Below are positions 44,365 through 53,577 of a DNA stretch of 64,000 nt, piece after piece. A model generated the notes under the pieces. That model had not been told where the DNA came from. It saw nothing but the letters and a program-made list of their open reading frames with translations, and searched no databases. The position numbers and the translations under genes were made by a program. The DNA comes from JALOKP01 sp963800865 (GTDB lineage: Bacteria; Acidobacteriota; Polarisedimenticolia; J045), in contig CAWDCL010000002.1 of assembly GCA_963800865.1 (NCBI GenBank), positions 680,870-744,869 of the forward strand. Direction: 5' to 3'. How positions within the stretch are numbered: the stretch's first letter is position 1; every line of letters starts with the position of its first letter.

Positions 44365-45398
44365 GTGACCCTCGCCACAACCGCGTCCGCCTCGGCCTTC
44401 AACGAGTTGCGTTCCGATGCAGGATACCCGAATCGCCCGCGGGCGAGCCTGGTTGCCCTCCGTCCCTACCGCAGTCCTCGTCCGGGGATGCCCAACCGCG
44501 CTTCTGCCGTCGCCCGGGCTCTCCTCGCGATCTTCGCCAGCCGGGCCGACCTGATCGTGGAAAACCTCGCGCTCCATGCCCCGGCGCCCGGCCAATCCCG
44601 ACGAACGGCAACGATGGCGCACCTTTCTTGCCAGCCACCGCGAGGTCATCGCCGCGATCGACTTCTTCACGGTCCCCACCGCCACGTTCCGTGTGCTCTA
44701 CGTCTTCTTCGTCGTCCACCACGCTCGGCGCGAGCTGATGCACTTCCGTGTCACCGGCCATCCGACGGCGGCCTGGATCACGCAGCAACTCCGCGAGGCG
44801 TTCCCCTACGACCAGGCACCGCGCTACCTGATCCTCGACCGTGACGCCAAGTACGGCAACGAGGTCCTCACCGCGATCCGCCACATGGGCATCGAACCAA
44901 AGCAGATCACGGCGCGCAGTCCCTGGCAGAACGGAGTCGCCGAGAGGTTCGTAGGCACCGCACGCCGCGATCTCCTCGACCACGTCATCGTCCTCAACGA
45001 GAAACACCTGCAGCGCCTTCTGGCCGGCTTCGCCTCGTACTACCTCAACGACCGGACGCACTTGTACCTGGAGAAGGATACGCCCGCGGTGCGAGTCGTG
45101 GAGCCGAAGCCGCATCCAGCCGCCGAGATCATCGATCTGCCTCGCCTCGGCGGGCTTCATCATCGCTACGCTTGGCGCCGCGCGGCCTGACGATTCCGCT
45201 CGACAAGTCCATTGCCGCGGTCTCGTCGTGGAGGGCGTGTGCCCTTGCAGGAAGGCGCACCGCCGCCCCCGCTGTCAGCCACTGGGCATGACCGTCGCCG
45301 ACAAGCGCAGGGGCGCGCTCGGCCGGCGTGTTCGCCTGCCATTCTGAGCCGCGCGAGCTATCAACAGTGCGCGGACCCGATTGTGGCGAGGGACAGCC
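44365..45398 (+). mobile_element. Element B, copy with both ends, N-terminal deletion
   Basis: Ends ACCCTCGCCACAACC (44365) and GATTGTGGCGAGGGACAG (45398) are inverted. Transposase sequence is joined directly from LIVENLAL to MPRRPANPDERQRWRTF, deleting the middle. The rest reads through. Confidence 0.8.
44576..45190 (+). pseudogene. Integrase-core transposase with intact DDE part
   Basis: From ATG at 44576 the frame keeps AAIDFFTVPTATFRVLYVFF (first Asp), YLILDRDAKYGNEVL (second Asp) and SPWQNGVAERFVGTARRDLL (Glu), ending HHRYAWRRAA. About the first 120 residues, including the HTH, are deleted. The catalytic half could fold, but target binding is missing. Confidence 0.75.
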
Positions 45399-45417
45399 CC
45401 TCGCGCGGTTCCGCGCC

Positions 45418-48087
45418 TCAAGCCAACGGCTCGAAGCGTCCCTGGAAGAACCGGAGCGTCGGCGGCTCGTAGACGAAGCGCAGCCCCTTGATCTCGTGGC
45501 GCCTCTCGTAGAGCCGTGCGATCCCGTCGGCCACCGCCTTCATGTGGTCGTTCGAGTAGACGCGCCGCGGGATCGTGAGACGAACCAGTTCGAGAGCCGG
45601 CCGGTGGTTCTTCCCGGACGCGTCGCGTCCCTTCGAGACGTTTCCCCGCTCCATCGCCCGGACGCCGGTCTCGAGGTAGATCTCTGCTGCGAGACGCTGG
45701 GCGGGATACTCGTCCTGGTCCACATGCGGCAGGAATCGCTTGACGTCGACGAAAACAGCGTGACCGCCGACCGGGCGGACGATGGGGACGCCAGCCGCCA
45801 TGAGTCGGTCCGCCAGCCACGCGACCTGCTCGACGCGCGACCGGATGTACCGGTCATCGAGCATCTCCTCCACTCCCCGGGCCATCGCTGCCAGGTCGCC
45901 GGCGCACAGGCCGCCGTCACGCACCCCGCCTTCGTAGACGCGGAGCTTCTCCTCCGCTGCGCGCGCCCACGCCTCGTTGTCTTTGAAGGCGAGGAGCCCG
46001 CCAATGTTGACGAGGAAGTCCTTCTTCCCTGAGACGGTGCAGCCGTCGCCGTGGGCCATCATCTCCTGCACGATGTCGCGGATGTGCGTCTTGGCGTAGC
46101 GCGGGTCCCGCTTCTGGATGAGGTAGGCGTTCTCGACCGCCCGTGTGGCGTCGAAGAGGACCGGAATCCCCTTCGGTCGGCACCAGGCGTAGACCTCGCG
46201 GAGGTTGTCCATGCTGGCCGGCTGGCCGCCGGCCATGTTCACCGAGAACTCGAAGGAGATGTAGGCGATCTTCCCTGCGCCGTGCTTCGTCACGAGGGCA
46301 TCCAGCTTGGCGAGGTCGATGTTCCCCTTCCACGGGAACTCGCTCTCGGGGTCGTGCGCTTCGTCCACGATGACGTCGACGAACACACCACCTGCGAGCT
46401 CCTGGTGGACCTTGGTCGTCGTGAAGTACATGTTCCCCGGCACGAACTGTCCGGGCTTGATCAGAACCTCGCTCTGGATCTGCTCCGCCGCCCGCCCCTG
46501 GTGCGTCGGAAGGACGTACCGGTAGCCGTAGATTTCGCGCATCGCCTCGACGAAGCGGACGTACGCGTCGCTCGTGGCGGGTGTGGCGAGCGCTCCATCG
46601 TAGGCGGCCCACTGGTCCGTGCTCATGGCGGTCGTCCCCGAGTCGGTGAGGAGATCGATCGTCACCTCCGCCGAGCGGAGGAGGAACGTGTTCCAGCCCG
46701 CCCGGCGGATCGCCCGCTCCCGCTCTTCCCGGTCGGTTCGGACGATCGGCTCGACCGTGTGCACGACGTAGGGCGCGGAGTTCAGCTCGTGTGGCCGGAG
46801 ATCCGCGAAGATCGACCGAAACCGCAACTCGTCGTGCCACACTCCCTCGGCTTCCACGTCGAGCGGAGCCACGTGGTCCCGCTGGCGGAAAAGGTCGACG
46901 ACCGCATCGGCCACTTCGTCGAGTTGCGCAGAGGTCATCGCGAGGCGCGGGATCTGGATCGGCAGAAGGTCGTCGCGTCCCACCAGACCCGTGACGAGCG
47001 CGCGGACGCCCGACATCTGGTAGAGCGCGCTCGCGAGCGCGTGCGCCGGGAAGCGCGCCACGTGGGGGAGGATCTCGGCGGCCTTGAGGTAAGCGCCGTC
47101 GCAGCCCCGCTCCAGGGGAACTCCCGCATCCCGGAGTCGGGACGTGAACTCTTCGGTCTGGTGCATGACCCACTGCACCTCGGCCTCGTCGCACATTTCC
47201 GCGAGGCCCCGCGCCAGGACCTCCATCATCCGGCCCGACATGCCTCCATAGGTGTGAAGCCCCTCATAGACGACGACTTCGTTCATGAAGCGCTCGTGGT
47301 CCGCCGGGTTGTCCGTGGCGAGAAGGCCGCCCGAGGGGCACTTGGCCCCCTGTGCCCCGTCCAGGAGGACCACGTGCGCCGTCTTCGAGATGAGCTTCAC
47401 GAGGTCGGCGATCGAGCGGTCCGCATGGCCGCTCTCGTACCTCTGGATGTACCAGGCATTCTCGAGGACCCGGGAGACGTCGAGGACCAGCCGAAGGCCG
47501 TGGCGGTCCGCGAGGGCACGGACGGCCCTCAGGTTTTCGAGGCTGAAGGGATGCTGACCGTCGGCGAAGCACTGCATCCCGATGATCGCGGCGCGACGCT
47601 TCCCGAGCAGCTCATCGAGGAGCCGGAGTTCGAAGTTTCCCGTGAAGACGGGCTCGGTGTGGTCCCTCAGGTCGGCGATCTCGATGCCGCGCGGCGCGTG
47701 GACGTCGACCCGGCCCCGGGCATTGCTCGGGATGAGCGAACCTCTCGGCGTCAGCGTCGCGACGATCAGCTTCACCGCGCCGAGGCTGTTGTGCGTCGGA
47801 CAGAGGTAGGTGTGGCCGAGGACGCTGGTCACCGTGTCGGCCAGCGTCTCGAAGTTGCGTGCCCCGGCGTACGCCTCGTCGCCGACGAGCTGTCCGGCGA
47901 GTTGCTCCTGGCTGACGGCGCTCGTGCCGAACGAGACCATGTCGAAGACGATCTCGGAAGGCATCAGGTTGAAGACATTGAAGTGTGCCCGGGCGAGGTT
48001 CCGCTTCCGCTCCTCGAGCGATGAGAACGAAACAAGGCGGACGGTCTTGAATTTGTGGGGCTCGTGGATCGGCTGCGAAGCGGGCAC
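45418..48087 (-). CDS. Tandem-fused tyrosine phenol-lyase/tryptophanase-like protein
   Basis: An 889-aa protein made of two beta-eliminating-lyase domains. The C-terminal half is close to tyrosine phenol-lyase: DGCTVSGKKDFLVNIGG carries the PLP Lys, and GVRAMERGNVSKGRD has the MERG Arg typical of TPL rather than the VEIG of tryptophanase; PTHQGRAAE is also shared. The N-terminal half (VFDMVSFGTSAVSQ to VTGLVGRDD) has the same fold but, where SGKKD is expected, reads LDGAQGAKCPSGGLL, so the catalytic Lys is displaced or lost. GTG at 48087 has AGGAGAGGAG upstream. Predicted reaction: tyrosine to phenol, pyruvate and ammonia. Confidence 0.85.
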   Translation of the reverse strand: MPASQPIHEPHKFKTVRLVSFSSLEERKRNLARAHFNVFNLMPSEIVFDMVSFGTSAVSQEQLAGQLVGDEAYAGARNFETLADTVTSVLGHTYLCPTHNSLGAVKLIVATLTPRGSLIPSNARGRVDVHAPRGIEIADLRDHTEPVFTGNFELRLLDELLGKRRAAIIGMQCFADGQHPFSLENLRAVRALADRHGLRLVLDVSRVLENAWYIQRYESGHADRSIADLVKLISKTAHVVLLDGAQGAKCPSGGLLATDNPADHERFMNEVVVYEGLHTYGGMSGRMMEVLARGLAEMCDEAEVQWVMHQTEEFTSRLRDAGVPLERGCDGAYLKAAEILPHVARFPAHALASALYQMSGVRALVTGLVGRDDLLPIQIPRLAMTSAQLDEVADAVVDLFRQRDHVAPLDVEAEGVWHDELRFRSIFADLRPHELNSAPYVVHTVEPIVRTDREERERAIRRAGWNTFLLRSAEVTIDLLTDSGTTAMSTDQWAAYDGALATPATSDAYVRFVEAMREIYGYRYVLPTHQGRAAEQIQSEVLIKPGQFVPGNMYFTTTKVHQELAGGVFVDVIVDEAHDPESEFPWKGNIDLAKLDALVTKHGAGKIAYISFEFSVNMAGGQPASMDNLREVYAWCRPKGIPVLFDATRAVENAYLIQKRDPRYAKTHIRDIVQEMMAHGDGCTVSGKKDFLVNIGGLLAFKDNEAWARAAEEKLRVYEGGVRDGGLCAGDLAAMARGVEEMLDDRYIRSRVEQVAWLADRLMAAGVPIVRPVGGHAVFVDVKRFLPHVDQDEYPAQRLAAEIYLETGVRAMERGNVSKGRDASGKNHRPALELVRLTIPRRVYSNDHMKAVADGIARLYERRHEIKGLRFVYEPPTLRFFQGRFEPLA

Positions 48088-48249
48088 GGCGGTCTCTCCT
48101 CTCCTGGGGGCCACTCCCGGCCACGGGCTCGGGGCAGGCCTTGCGTGCGCAGTCTAAGCGGGGATGGCCCCCTTCCACATCCTGCTCGGCTCGTCCTGCA
48201 GAGCGGCGGAGGCTTCGGTCGCGCACCCTCTCCTGGCGAAGCCGGGTCT

Positions 48250-48410
48250 CGAACCGGGAGCCCGGTGTTGTAGGCCGGTGATCCTGGATCGCGACAAGCG
48301 GCGTCGACGTGCTGGAGTGTCCGCGGTGTCACGGGCCGATGAAGATCCTGACGGTATCCCCACAAATGGCAGGTTCGAGTTCGAGGTCGGCCTTCCGCGC
48401 CCTCCGGCCC
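48250..48410 (+). repeat. C-tip joined to an internal A transposase piece
   Basis: GGTGTTGTAGGCCGGTGATC and CTGGATCGCG (C-like end) are followed by GTCGACGTGCTGGAGTGTCC and GGTGTCACGGGCCGATG, coding VDVLECPRCHGPM of the A transposase (about 48301-48358). No gene. Confidence 0.55.
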
Positions 48411-49471
48411 GTGTCCTTCGCCAATATCGAGTCCGCGCATTGCTGATGGATCACGCGGCTTGAGTTGGCGGACAATCAGGCCGGCCGAACGCGCCCTGCG
48501 TGTGCCGGCGACAATCATGTCCATCGGCTGACAGAGATGGCGGAGGTTTGCTTTCCGCAAAGGCACACGAGCCCCACGACGAGGCCACGGCGATGGACTG
48601 GTCGAGCGGAATCGTCAGGCCGCTTGGCGCCACTCGTAGCGATGATGAAGCCCGCCAAGGCGAGGTAGAGCGATGATCTCGGCGGCTGGATCGGGCTTCG
48701 TCTCCACAGCTCGCATCGCGGGAGCGCCCTCCTTCAGGGACAAGTGCGTCCGGTCGTCGAGGTAGTACGAGGCGAAGCAGGCCAGAAGGCGCTGCAGGTG
48801 TTTCTCGTTGAGGACGATGACGTGATCTGCTTTGGTTCGATGCTCATGTGGTGGATCGCGGTGAGGACCTCGTTGCCGTAGTTGGCGTCGCGGTCGAGGA
48901 TCAGGTAGCGCGGTGCCTGGTCGCAGGGGAACGCCTCGCGGAGCTGCTGCGTGATCCAGGCCGCCGTCGGATGGCCGATGACACGGAAGTGCATCAGCTC
49001 GCGCCGAGCGTGGTGGACGACGAAGAAGACGTAGAGCACGCGGAACGTGGCGGTAGGGACGGTGAAGAAGTCGATCGCGGCGATGATCTCGCGGTGGTTG
49101 GCGAGAAAGGTGCGCCAGCGTTGCCGCGCGTCGGGAAGGGCCGGGCGCCGGGGCATGGAGCGCGAGACTGTGCGTTCGGAGACCTCAAGGCCGAGCTTCT
49201 GAATCTCGCCGTGGATGCGCGGGGCTCCCCACGTCGGATTCTCGGCGGCCATCCGGTGCACGAGGGCCCGGATCTCGGCCGTTGTGTTCGGTCGTCCAGC
49301 ACCGCGACGCGATGTCCAGCGCCAGTACCGCCTGAAGCCCTCGCGATGCCAGCGGATGACGGTCTGGGGCTGGACCATGGCGAGCGGGCTCGTCCGCGGG
49401 CGATTCGGGTATCTTGTATGGGAACGCAACTCGTTGAAGGGCAGGGCGGACGGGGTTATGGCGAGGGACAG
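48411..49471 (-). mobile_element. Element B, copy with both ends, N-terminal and C-terminal deletions
   Basis: Both inverted ends are present (TGTCCTTCGCCAATATC at 48411, TATGGCGAGGGACAG at 49471). The transposase begins at MVQPQTVIRWHREGF (N-terminus deleted), and jumps from IEPKQI to the VLNEKHLQ region, losing the catalytic Glu. Non-autonomous. Confidence 0.75.
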
Positions 49472-49476
49472 GCCGC

Positions 49477-50031
49477 TCAGCGCCTGTCGGCGCCCGGTGC
49501 CGCGCAGGGAAGGCTCGGAAGCGGCACGAACCGGGCCTCGGCATGGTTCGGAAACGGGATGCACGTGGCGATCATCCCTGCTGGTGCCGGGCTGAGATCG
49601 ATGTCTTGGCAGAGGATCGGACCGGACGTGGCGAATGCCTCGTGGCGCACGTCGTCCTCGCTCCACGTCACCCAGAACAGCGCGACCTCGTCCGGCAGGT
49701 CGACGAGCGCGCGGTCCTCCGCGCCCTGCGCACCGGCGCTCCGCGGTGCGATCGGAATGGCGCTCCCGAGGAGGTGCCACGGCACCTCGAGCCAGCGTTG
49801 CGCGGCTGGGTCGAAGCGGCAGATGCCGCGGAACCGGAAAGCGACCTGGCGGCCACGCTTCCGGACCAGGAAATCCACGGCCTGGAGGGACATCTGACCG
49901 GTGTTCGACGCTCGCCGGAACTGCACGACCGGGAGCGGCTGCGGGGGCGGGGCCGGAGGGCCGGCCCGGAGGTCACTCGGGCAGAGCAGGATACCCGTGG
50001 TGGCGAGCAGGGTCCGTGTCATCGCACGCAT
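49477..50031 (-). CDS. Secreted protein of unknown function
   Basis: A 184-aa protein. Signal MRAMTRTLLATTGILLC, then QPLPVVQFRRASNTGQM, and AFRFRGICRFDPAAQRWLEV. Two Cys near the C-terminus. Start at 50031. Its 3' end lies 6 bp from a B element, so the last residues might have been replaced, although the stop could be native. No family recognised. Confidence 0.55.
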   Translation of the reverse strand: MRAMTRTLLATTGILLCPSDLRAGPPAPPPQPLPVVQFRRASNTGQMSLQAVDFLVRKRGRQVAFRFRGICRFDPAAQRWLEVPWHLLGSAIPIAPRSAGAQGAEDRALVDLPDEVALFWVTWSEDDVRHEAFATSGPILCQDIDLSPAPAGMIATCIPFPNHAEARFVPLPSLPCAAPGADRR

Positions 50032-50396
50032 CGGCGGCTCGGTGGGGGAGCGATGCCCGGCCCCCCTTTCGGTGGTGCGGGGCGAAGGCCTGCCTGCCAA
50101 TCACGGCGGACGCGAGCTCGCAGACCGGAGGACCCTGGTCCGTTCCTGATGCCGGGGGGATCGCCGCCGATCACGATCGGCTGGTTCGCGGACCTGGACG
50201 GCGACTCGCGCGGGAAGCTGCGGGTGCCGTGATCCGGAGACGGACAGCACTCGGTGCGGTTCCAGGGGCGAGCCGCCGGTTCCGGCGCGACCGTGCAAAC
50301 TTGCCGCGCGGGACCCGGCCGGTACAATCCCGCCGATTCGGAGCAAGTTCGTGTTCCCGGCCGCCAATTCCGGCGTCCGGCAGGTCAGGAGCCCCC
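50032..50396. other. Intergenic region upstream of the DUF2911 gene
   Basis: GC-rich; CAGGAG provides the ribosome site of the gene at 50397. No promoter consensus stands out. Confidence 0.4.
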
Positions 50397-51260
50397 ATGC
50401 GCAACGCGCTCGTTTACAAGGTCGTATGTTCCACCCTCGCACTGAGCGGCCTCGCCGCCGCGCCGGCCCTCGCGCAGAACGCGATGGAAACCCCCGCCCC
50501 CAGCCCGAAGGCCAAGGTCGAGCAGCGGGTCGGCATCACCGACTTCGCGATCGAGTACTCCAGCCCTGCGGTCAAGGGCCGCGTGATCTGGGGCGAGCTG
50601 GTGCCGTACGACACGCTCTGGCGGACCGGCGCGAACATGTCGACCAAGCTGACGGCCAGCCGCGACTTCCTGTTCGGCGGTAAGCCCGTCCCGGCCGGCA
50701 GCTACTCGCTGTTCACGATTCCGGGCAAGGCCGGCTGGACCGTGATCCTCAACTCCAAGGCCGAACTGTCGGGCACCAACGGTTACGACGAGAAGAACGA
50801 CGTGGCCCGGATCACGGTGACGCCGCAGGCGCTCGCTGCACCGCGCGAGCGGATGACCTTCATCGTCTCGGACACCACCGAAGTCGGCGCCAACCTCGAC
50901 CTCGAGTGGGAGAAGCTCCGCGTGCGGATCCCGGTCACCGTCGACACCAAGGCCCAGGTCGCGGCCAGCATCGACAAGACGCTGGGCGACGCCTGGCGCC
51001 CGCACTGGCAGGCGGCCCGCTACCTGCTCGACTCGGGCGGCGACCTCGACAAGGCGCTCTCCTACATCAACACCTCGATCGAGATCGAGCCGAACTGGTG
51101 GAACTACTGGGTGAAGGCCAGCATCCTCGGAAAGCAGGGGAAGAAAGCCGAAGCGGTGGCGGCGGCCGAGCAGTCGCAGAAGCTCGGCCCGGGCGACAAC
51201 ATCTACGAGCAGTTCTTCAAGGAAGACATCGCCAAGGCGATCGCCAACTGGAAGAAGTAG
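50397..51260 (+). CDS. DUF2911 protein with C-terminal TPR
   Basis: A 287-aa secreted protein. Signal CSTLALSGLAAAPALAQ. DUF2911 motifs: ITDFAIEYSSPAVKGRVIWG, VPYDTLWRTGANMSTKLTAS and PAGSYSLFTIPGKAGWTVIL. The C-terminal third has a TPR-like helical pair (LDSGGDLDKALSYINTSIEI). Family function is unknown; it is common in Bacteroidota and Acidobacteriota. It precedes bshC by 2 bp and is probably co-transcribed. Confidence 0.85.
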   Translation: MRNALVYKVVCSTLALSGLAAAPALAQNAMETPAPSPKAKVEQRVGITDFAIEYSSPAVKGRVIWGELVPYDTLWRTGANMSTKLTASRDFLFGGKPVPAGSYSLFTIPGKAGWTVILNSKAELSGTNGYDEKNDVARITVTPQALAAPRERMTFIVSDTTEVGANLDLEWEKLRVRIPVTVDTKAQVAASIDKTLGDAWRPHWQAARYLLDSGGDLDKALSYINTSIEIEPNWWNYWVKASILGKQGKKAEAVAAAEQSQKLGPGDNIYEQFFKEDIAKAIANWKK

Positions 51261-51262
51261 CC

Positions 51263-52786
51263 GTGCAGCACGACGACCGCCGCGCGGCTCTCGGCCGCGC
51301 GGCGCGTCCCGTCGCCCCCGCGCTGCTGCGCGCGCTCGCCGTGCAGAATGGCCGCCTCGCGCCGAGCCCCGCGCGCGAAGCGCACCTGGCCGCGTTGGCG
51401 GCGGGCGCTCCGGCAGTCGTGACCGGCCAGCAGGTAGGGCTCTTTCTCGGGCCGCTGTTCACGCTCTACAAGGCCGCCAGCGCCATTCGCCTGGCGCGCG
51501 TACTGGCCGCGGAGTCGGGCCGGGCGGTGGTCCCCATCTTCTGGCTGCAGACCGAGGACCACGACCTGCCGGAGATCGCGAGCGTCCGGGTCGGCCGCTC
51601 GCAGGGCGAACCGCTGACGCTGTCGCTGCCTGCGAGCGCCGCGGACCGCTCCTCCGTCGCGCACGCCACGCTCCCCGGCGAGGTCACGGCGCAGCTCGAT
51701 GCACTGGGTGCGGAGCTGGCGCACCTTCCATACGGCGCGGCGCACGTCGAGCGGCTGGCGCGGCACTACCGGCCGGGCGCCGGCTGGGCCGGGGCGTTTG
51801 CCGGGCTGCTGGCCGAGCTGTTCGCGGACGAGGGGCTGGTGCTGCTCGACCCGCGCGACCCGGCGATCGCCGCGCTGGCCGTGCCGGTCCACGCGAAGGC
51901 GCTGCGCGAGGCCGCCCCGATCGCGGCGGCGCTGGTGGCGCGCGCCGCGGAGCTCGCCGCAGCGGGACGCGAGCCCCAGGTGCCGATCCGTGCCGGCGCG
52001 CCGTTGTCGTTCTTCCACCCGCATGGCGCCACCGGCCCGCGTTTCCGGCTCGAGCCGGACGGCGACGGCTACAGGGCCGTGGGAGGCGGCACGCGGCACA
52101 CCGTCGCGGCGCTCCTGGCCGCGCTCGAGTCCGACCCGCTGTCGTTCAGCACCAGCGCGCTGCTGCGGCCGATCGTGCAGGACACGCTGCTGCCGACCGC
52201 GGCCTACGTCGGTGGCCCGGCCGAGGTCGCGTACTTCGCGCAGCTGGCCCCGCTCTACGACGCATTCGGGCTGCCGATGCCGCTGGTCGTGCCGCGGGCC
52301 CGCTTCCGCGTCGTCGACGAGAAGACCGGGCAGCTGCTCGACCGCCTGGGCCTGGCGCCCGCGGATGCCGAGCGGCCGGAGGTCGAGCTGCTGGGCCGGC
52401 TGCAGGGTGGCGTCGACGCCGCGCGCGCCGCGGCCGATCTCGAGACCGTGCTCCGCGAGCCGTTCGAAGACGCGCTGCGCTCGGTCGCGCCCCGGCTCGA
52501 GGCGGCCGGCCAGGGCCTGGACGCGGCGATCGAGAAGACCAACGCCAGCGTGCGCGGCTCGGTCCAGAAGCTGGCCGCCAAGTACGAGGCGGCGCTCCTG
52601 CACCGCGACGCGACGCGCGTGGACGAATTGCGCCGCATCAAGCGGATGCTCTACCCCGGAGGGATCCCGCAGGAGCGGGTTTTCGGCCTCGCGACCTTCG
52701 CGGCGCGCGTCGGCGAGCGCGAGTTCATCGCCCGCGTGCTCGACGCGATCGATCCCTTCGACCCCACCCTGAAGGACATCCGATGA
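51263..52786 (+). CDS. bshC: Bacillithiol synthase BshC (cysteine-adding enzyme)
   Basis: A 507-aa protein with GAPAVVTGQQVGLFLGPLFT and VPIFWLQTEDHDLPEI, the best-known BshC motifs, plus AAYVGGPAEVAYFAQLAPLY. BshC joins cysteine to GlcN-malate, the last step of bacillithiol formation. GTG at 51263, 2 bp after DUF2911. Its stop overlaps the bshB1 start (ATGA). Confidence 0.9.
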   Translation: MQHDDRRAALGRAARPVAPALLRALAVQNGRLAPSPAREAHLAALAAGAPAVVTGQQVGLFLGPLFTLYKAASAIRLARVLAAESGRAVVPIFWLQTEDHDLPEIASVRVGRSQGEPLTLSLPASAADRSSVAHATLPGEVTAQLDALGAELAHLPYGAAHVERLARHYRPGAGWAGAFAGLLAELFADEGLVLLDPRDPAIAALAVPVHAKALREAAPIAAALVARAAELAAAGREPQVPIRAGAPLSFFHPHGATGPRFRLEPDGDGYRAVGGGTRHTVAALLAALESDPLSFSTSALLRPIVQDTLLPTAAYVGGPAEVAYFAQLAPLYDAFGLPMPLVVPRARFRVVDEKTGQLLDRLGLAPADAERPEVELLGRLQGGVDAARAAADLETVLREPFEDALRSVAPRLEAAGQGLDAAIEKTNASVRGSVQKLAAKYEAALLHRDATRVDELRRIKRMLYPGGIPQERVFGLATFAARVGEREFIARVLDAIDPFDPTLKDIR

Positions 52787-53577
52787 GCGACTTCGGCCTC
52801 GACCTCCTGGCGGTCGGCCCACACCCCGACGACGTCGAACTGTTCTGCGGCGGGACGCTGATCCGCGCCGCCGAACTCGGCCACTCGACCGGCGTGCTCG
52901 ACCTGACGCGCGGCGAGCGGGCGACGCACGGCACACCCGAGCAGCGCGCGCGGGAGGCCGCCGCAGCCGCCGAGGTGATGGGCCTCCGGCTGCGTGAGAA
53001 CCTCGGCCTGCCCGACGCCGGGCTCGAGCCCGGCGCGAGTCAGCAGATCGAGGCCGTCGTGGCGGTTCTGCGCCGCCTGCGCCCGGAGATCGTGCTGATC
53101 CCGTGGATCGAGGACCGGCACCCCGATCACGAGGCGGCCGCGGCGCTGCTGCTGAAGGCGATCTTCCTCGCGGGGCTGGCCCGCTACGCGGCCGGCGCGG
53201 GTCGTGCCGACGGCCCCCGCGATCCGGGGTCCGCGGCGGATCCCTTCGTGCCGCGGCAGGTCCTCCACTACGCGATGCGCCACCGCATGCATCCGAGCTT
53301 CGTCGTCGACACCTCGACCGCCGTGGCGCGCAAGGCGGCGGCGATCGCCTGCCACGCCTCGCAGGTCGCACCGCCCGCCGGCGGCGCGCCAACGCTGATC
53401 GGCTCGGCTGCCGCGATCGCTGCGATCGAGGCCCGCGACCGCTATTACGGCAGCATGATCGGCACCAGCGCCGGCGAGCCGCTGCGCGCCGTCGCGACCC
53501 CGGGGCTGGCCGACCCGGTGCGCCACTTCCGCGACAACCCCTTCGGCGGCGCCCACGCCTTCGAGGCGCGCCGATGA
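52783..53577 (+). CDS. bshB1: Bacillithiol biosynthesis deacetylase BshB1
   Basis: A 264-aa LmbE-type zinc deacetylase: LLAVGPHPDDVELFCGGTL near the N-terminus, WIEDRHPDHEAAAALLLKAI in the middle. It removes acetate from GlcNAc-malate. ATGA overlap with bshC and with the following bshA. Confidence 0.9.
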   Translation: MSDFGLDLLAVGPHPDDVELFCGGTLIRAAELGHSTGVLDLTRGERATHGTPEQRAREAAAAAEVMGLRLRENLGLPDAGLEPGASQQIEAVVAVLRRLRPEIVLIPWIEDRHPDHEAAAALLLKAIFLAGLARYAAGAGRADGPRDPGSAADPFVPRQVLHYAMRHRMHPSFVVDTSTAVARKAAAIACHASQVAPPAGGAPTLIGSAAAIAAIEARDRYYGSMIGTSAGEPLRAVATPGLADPVRHFRDNPFGGAHAFEARR

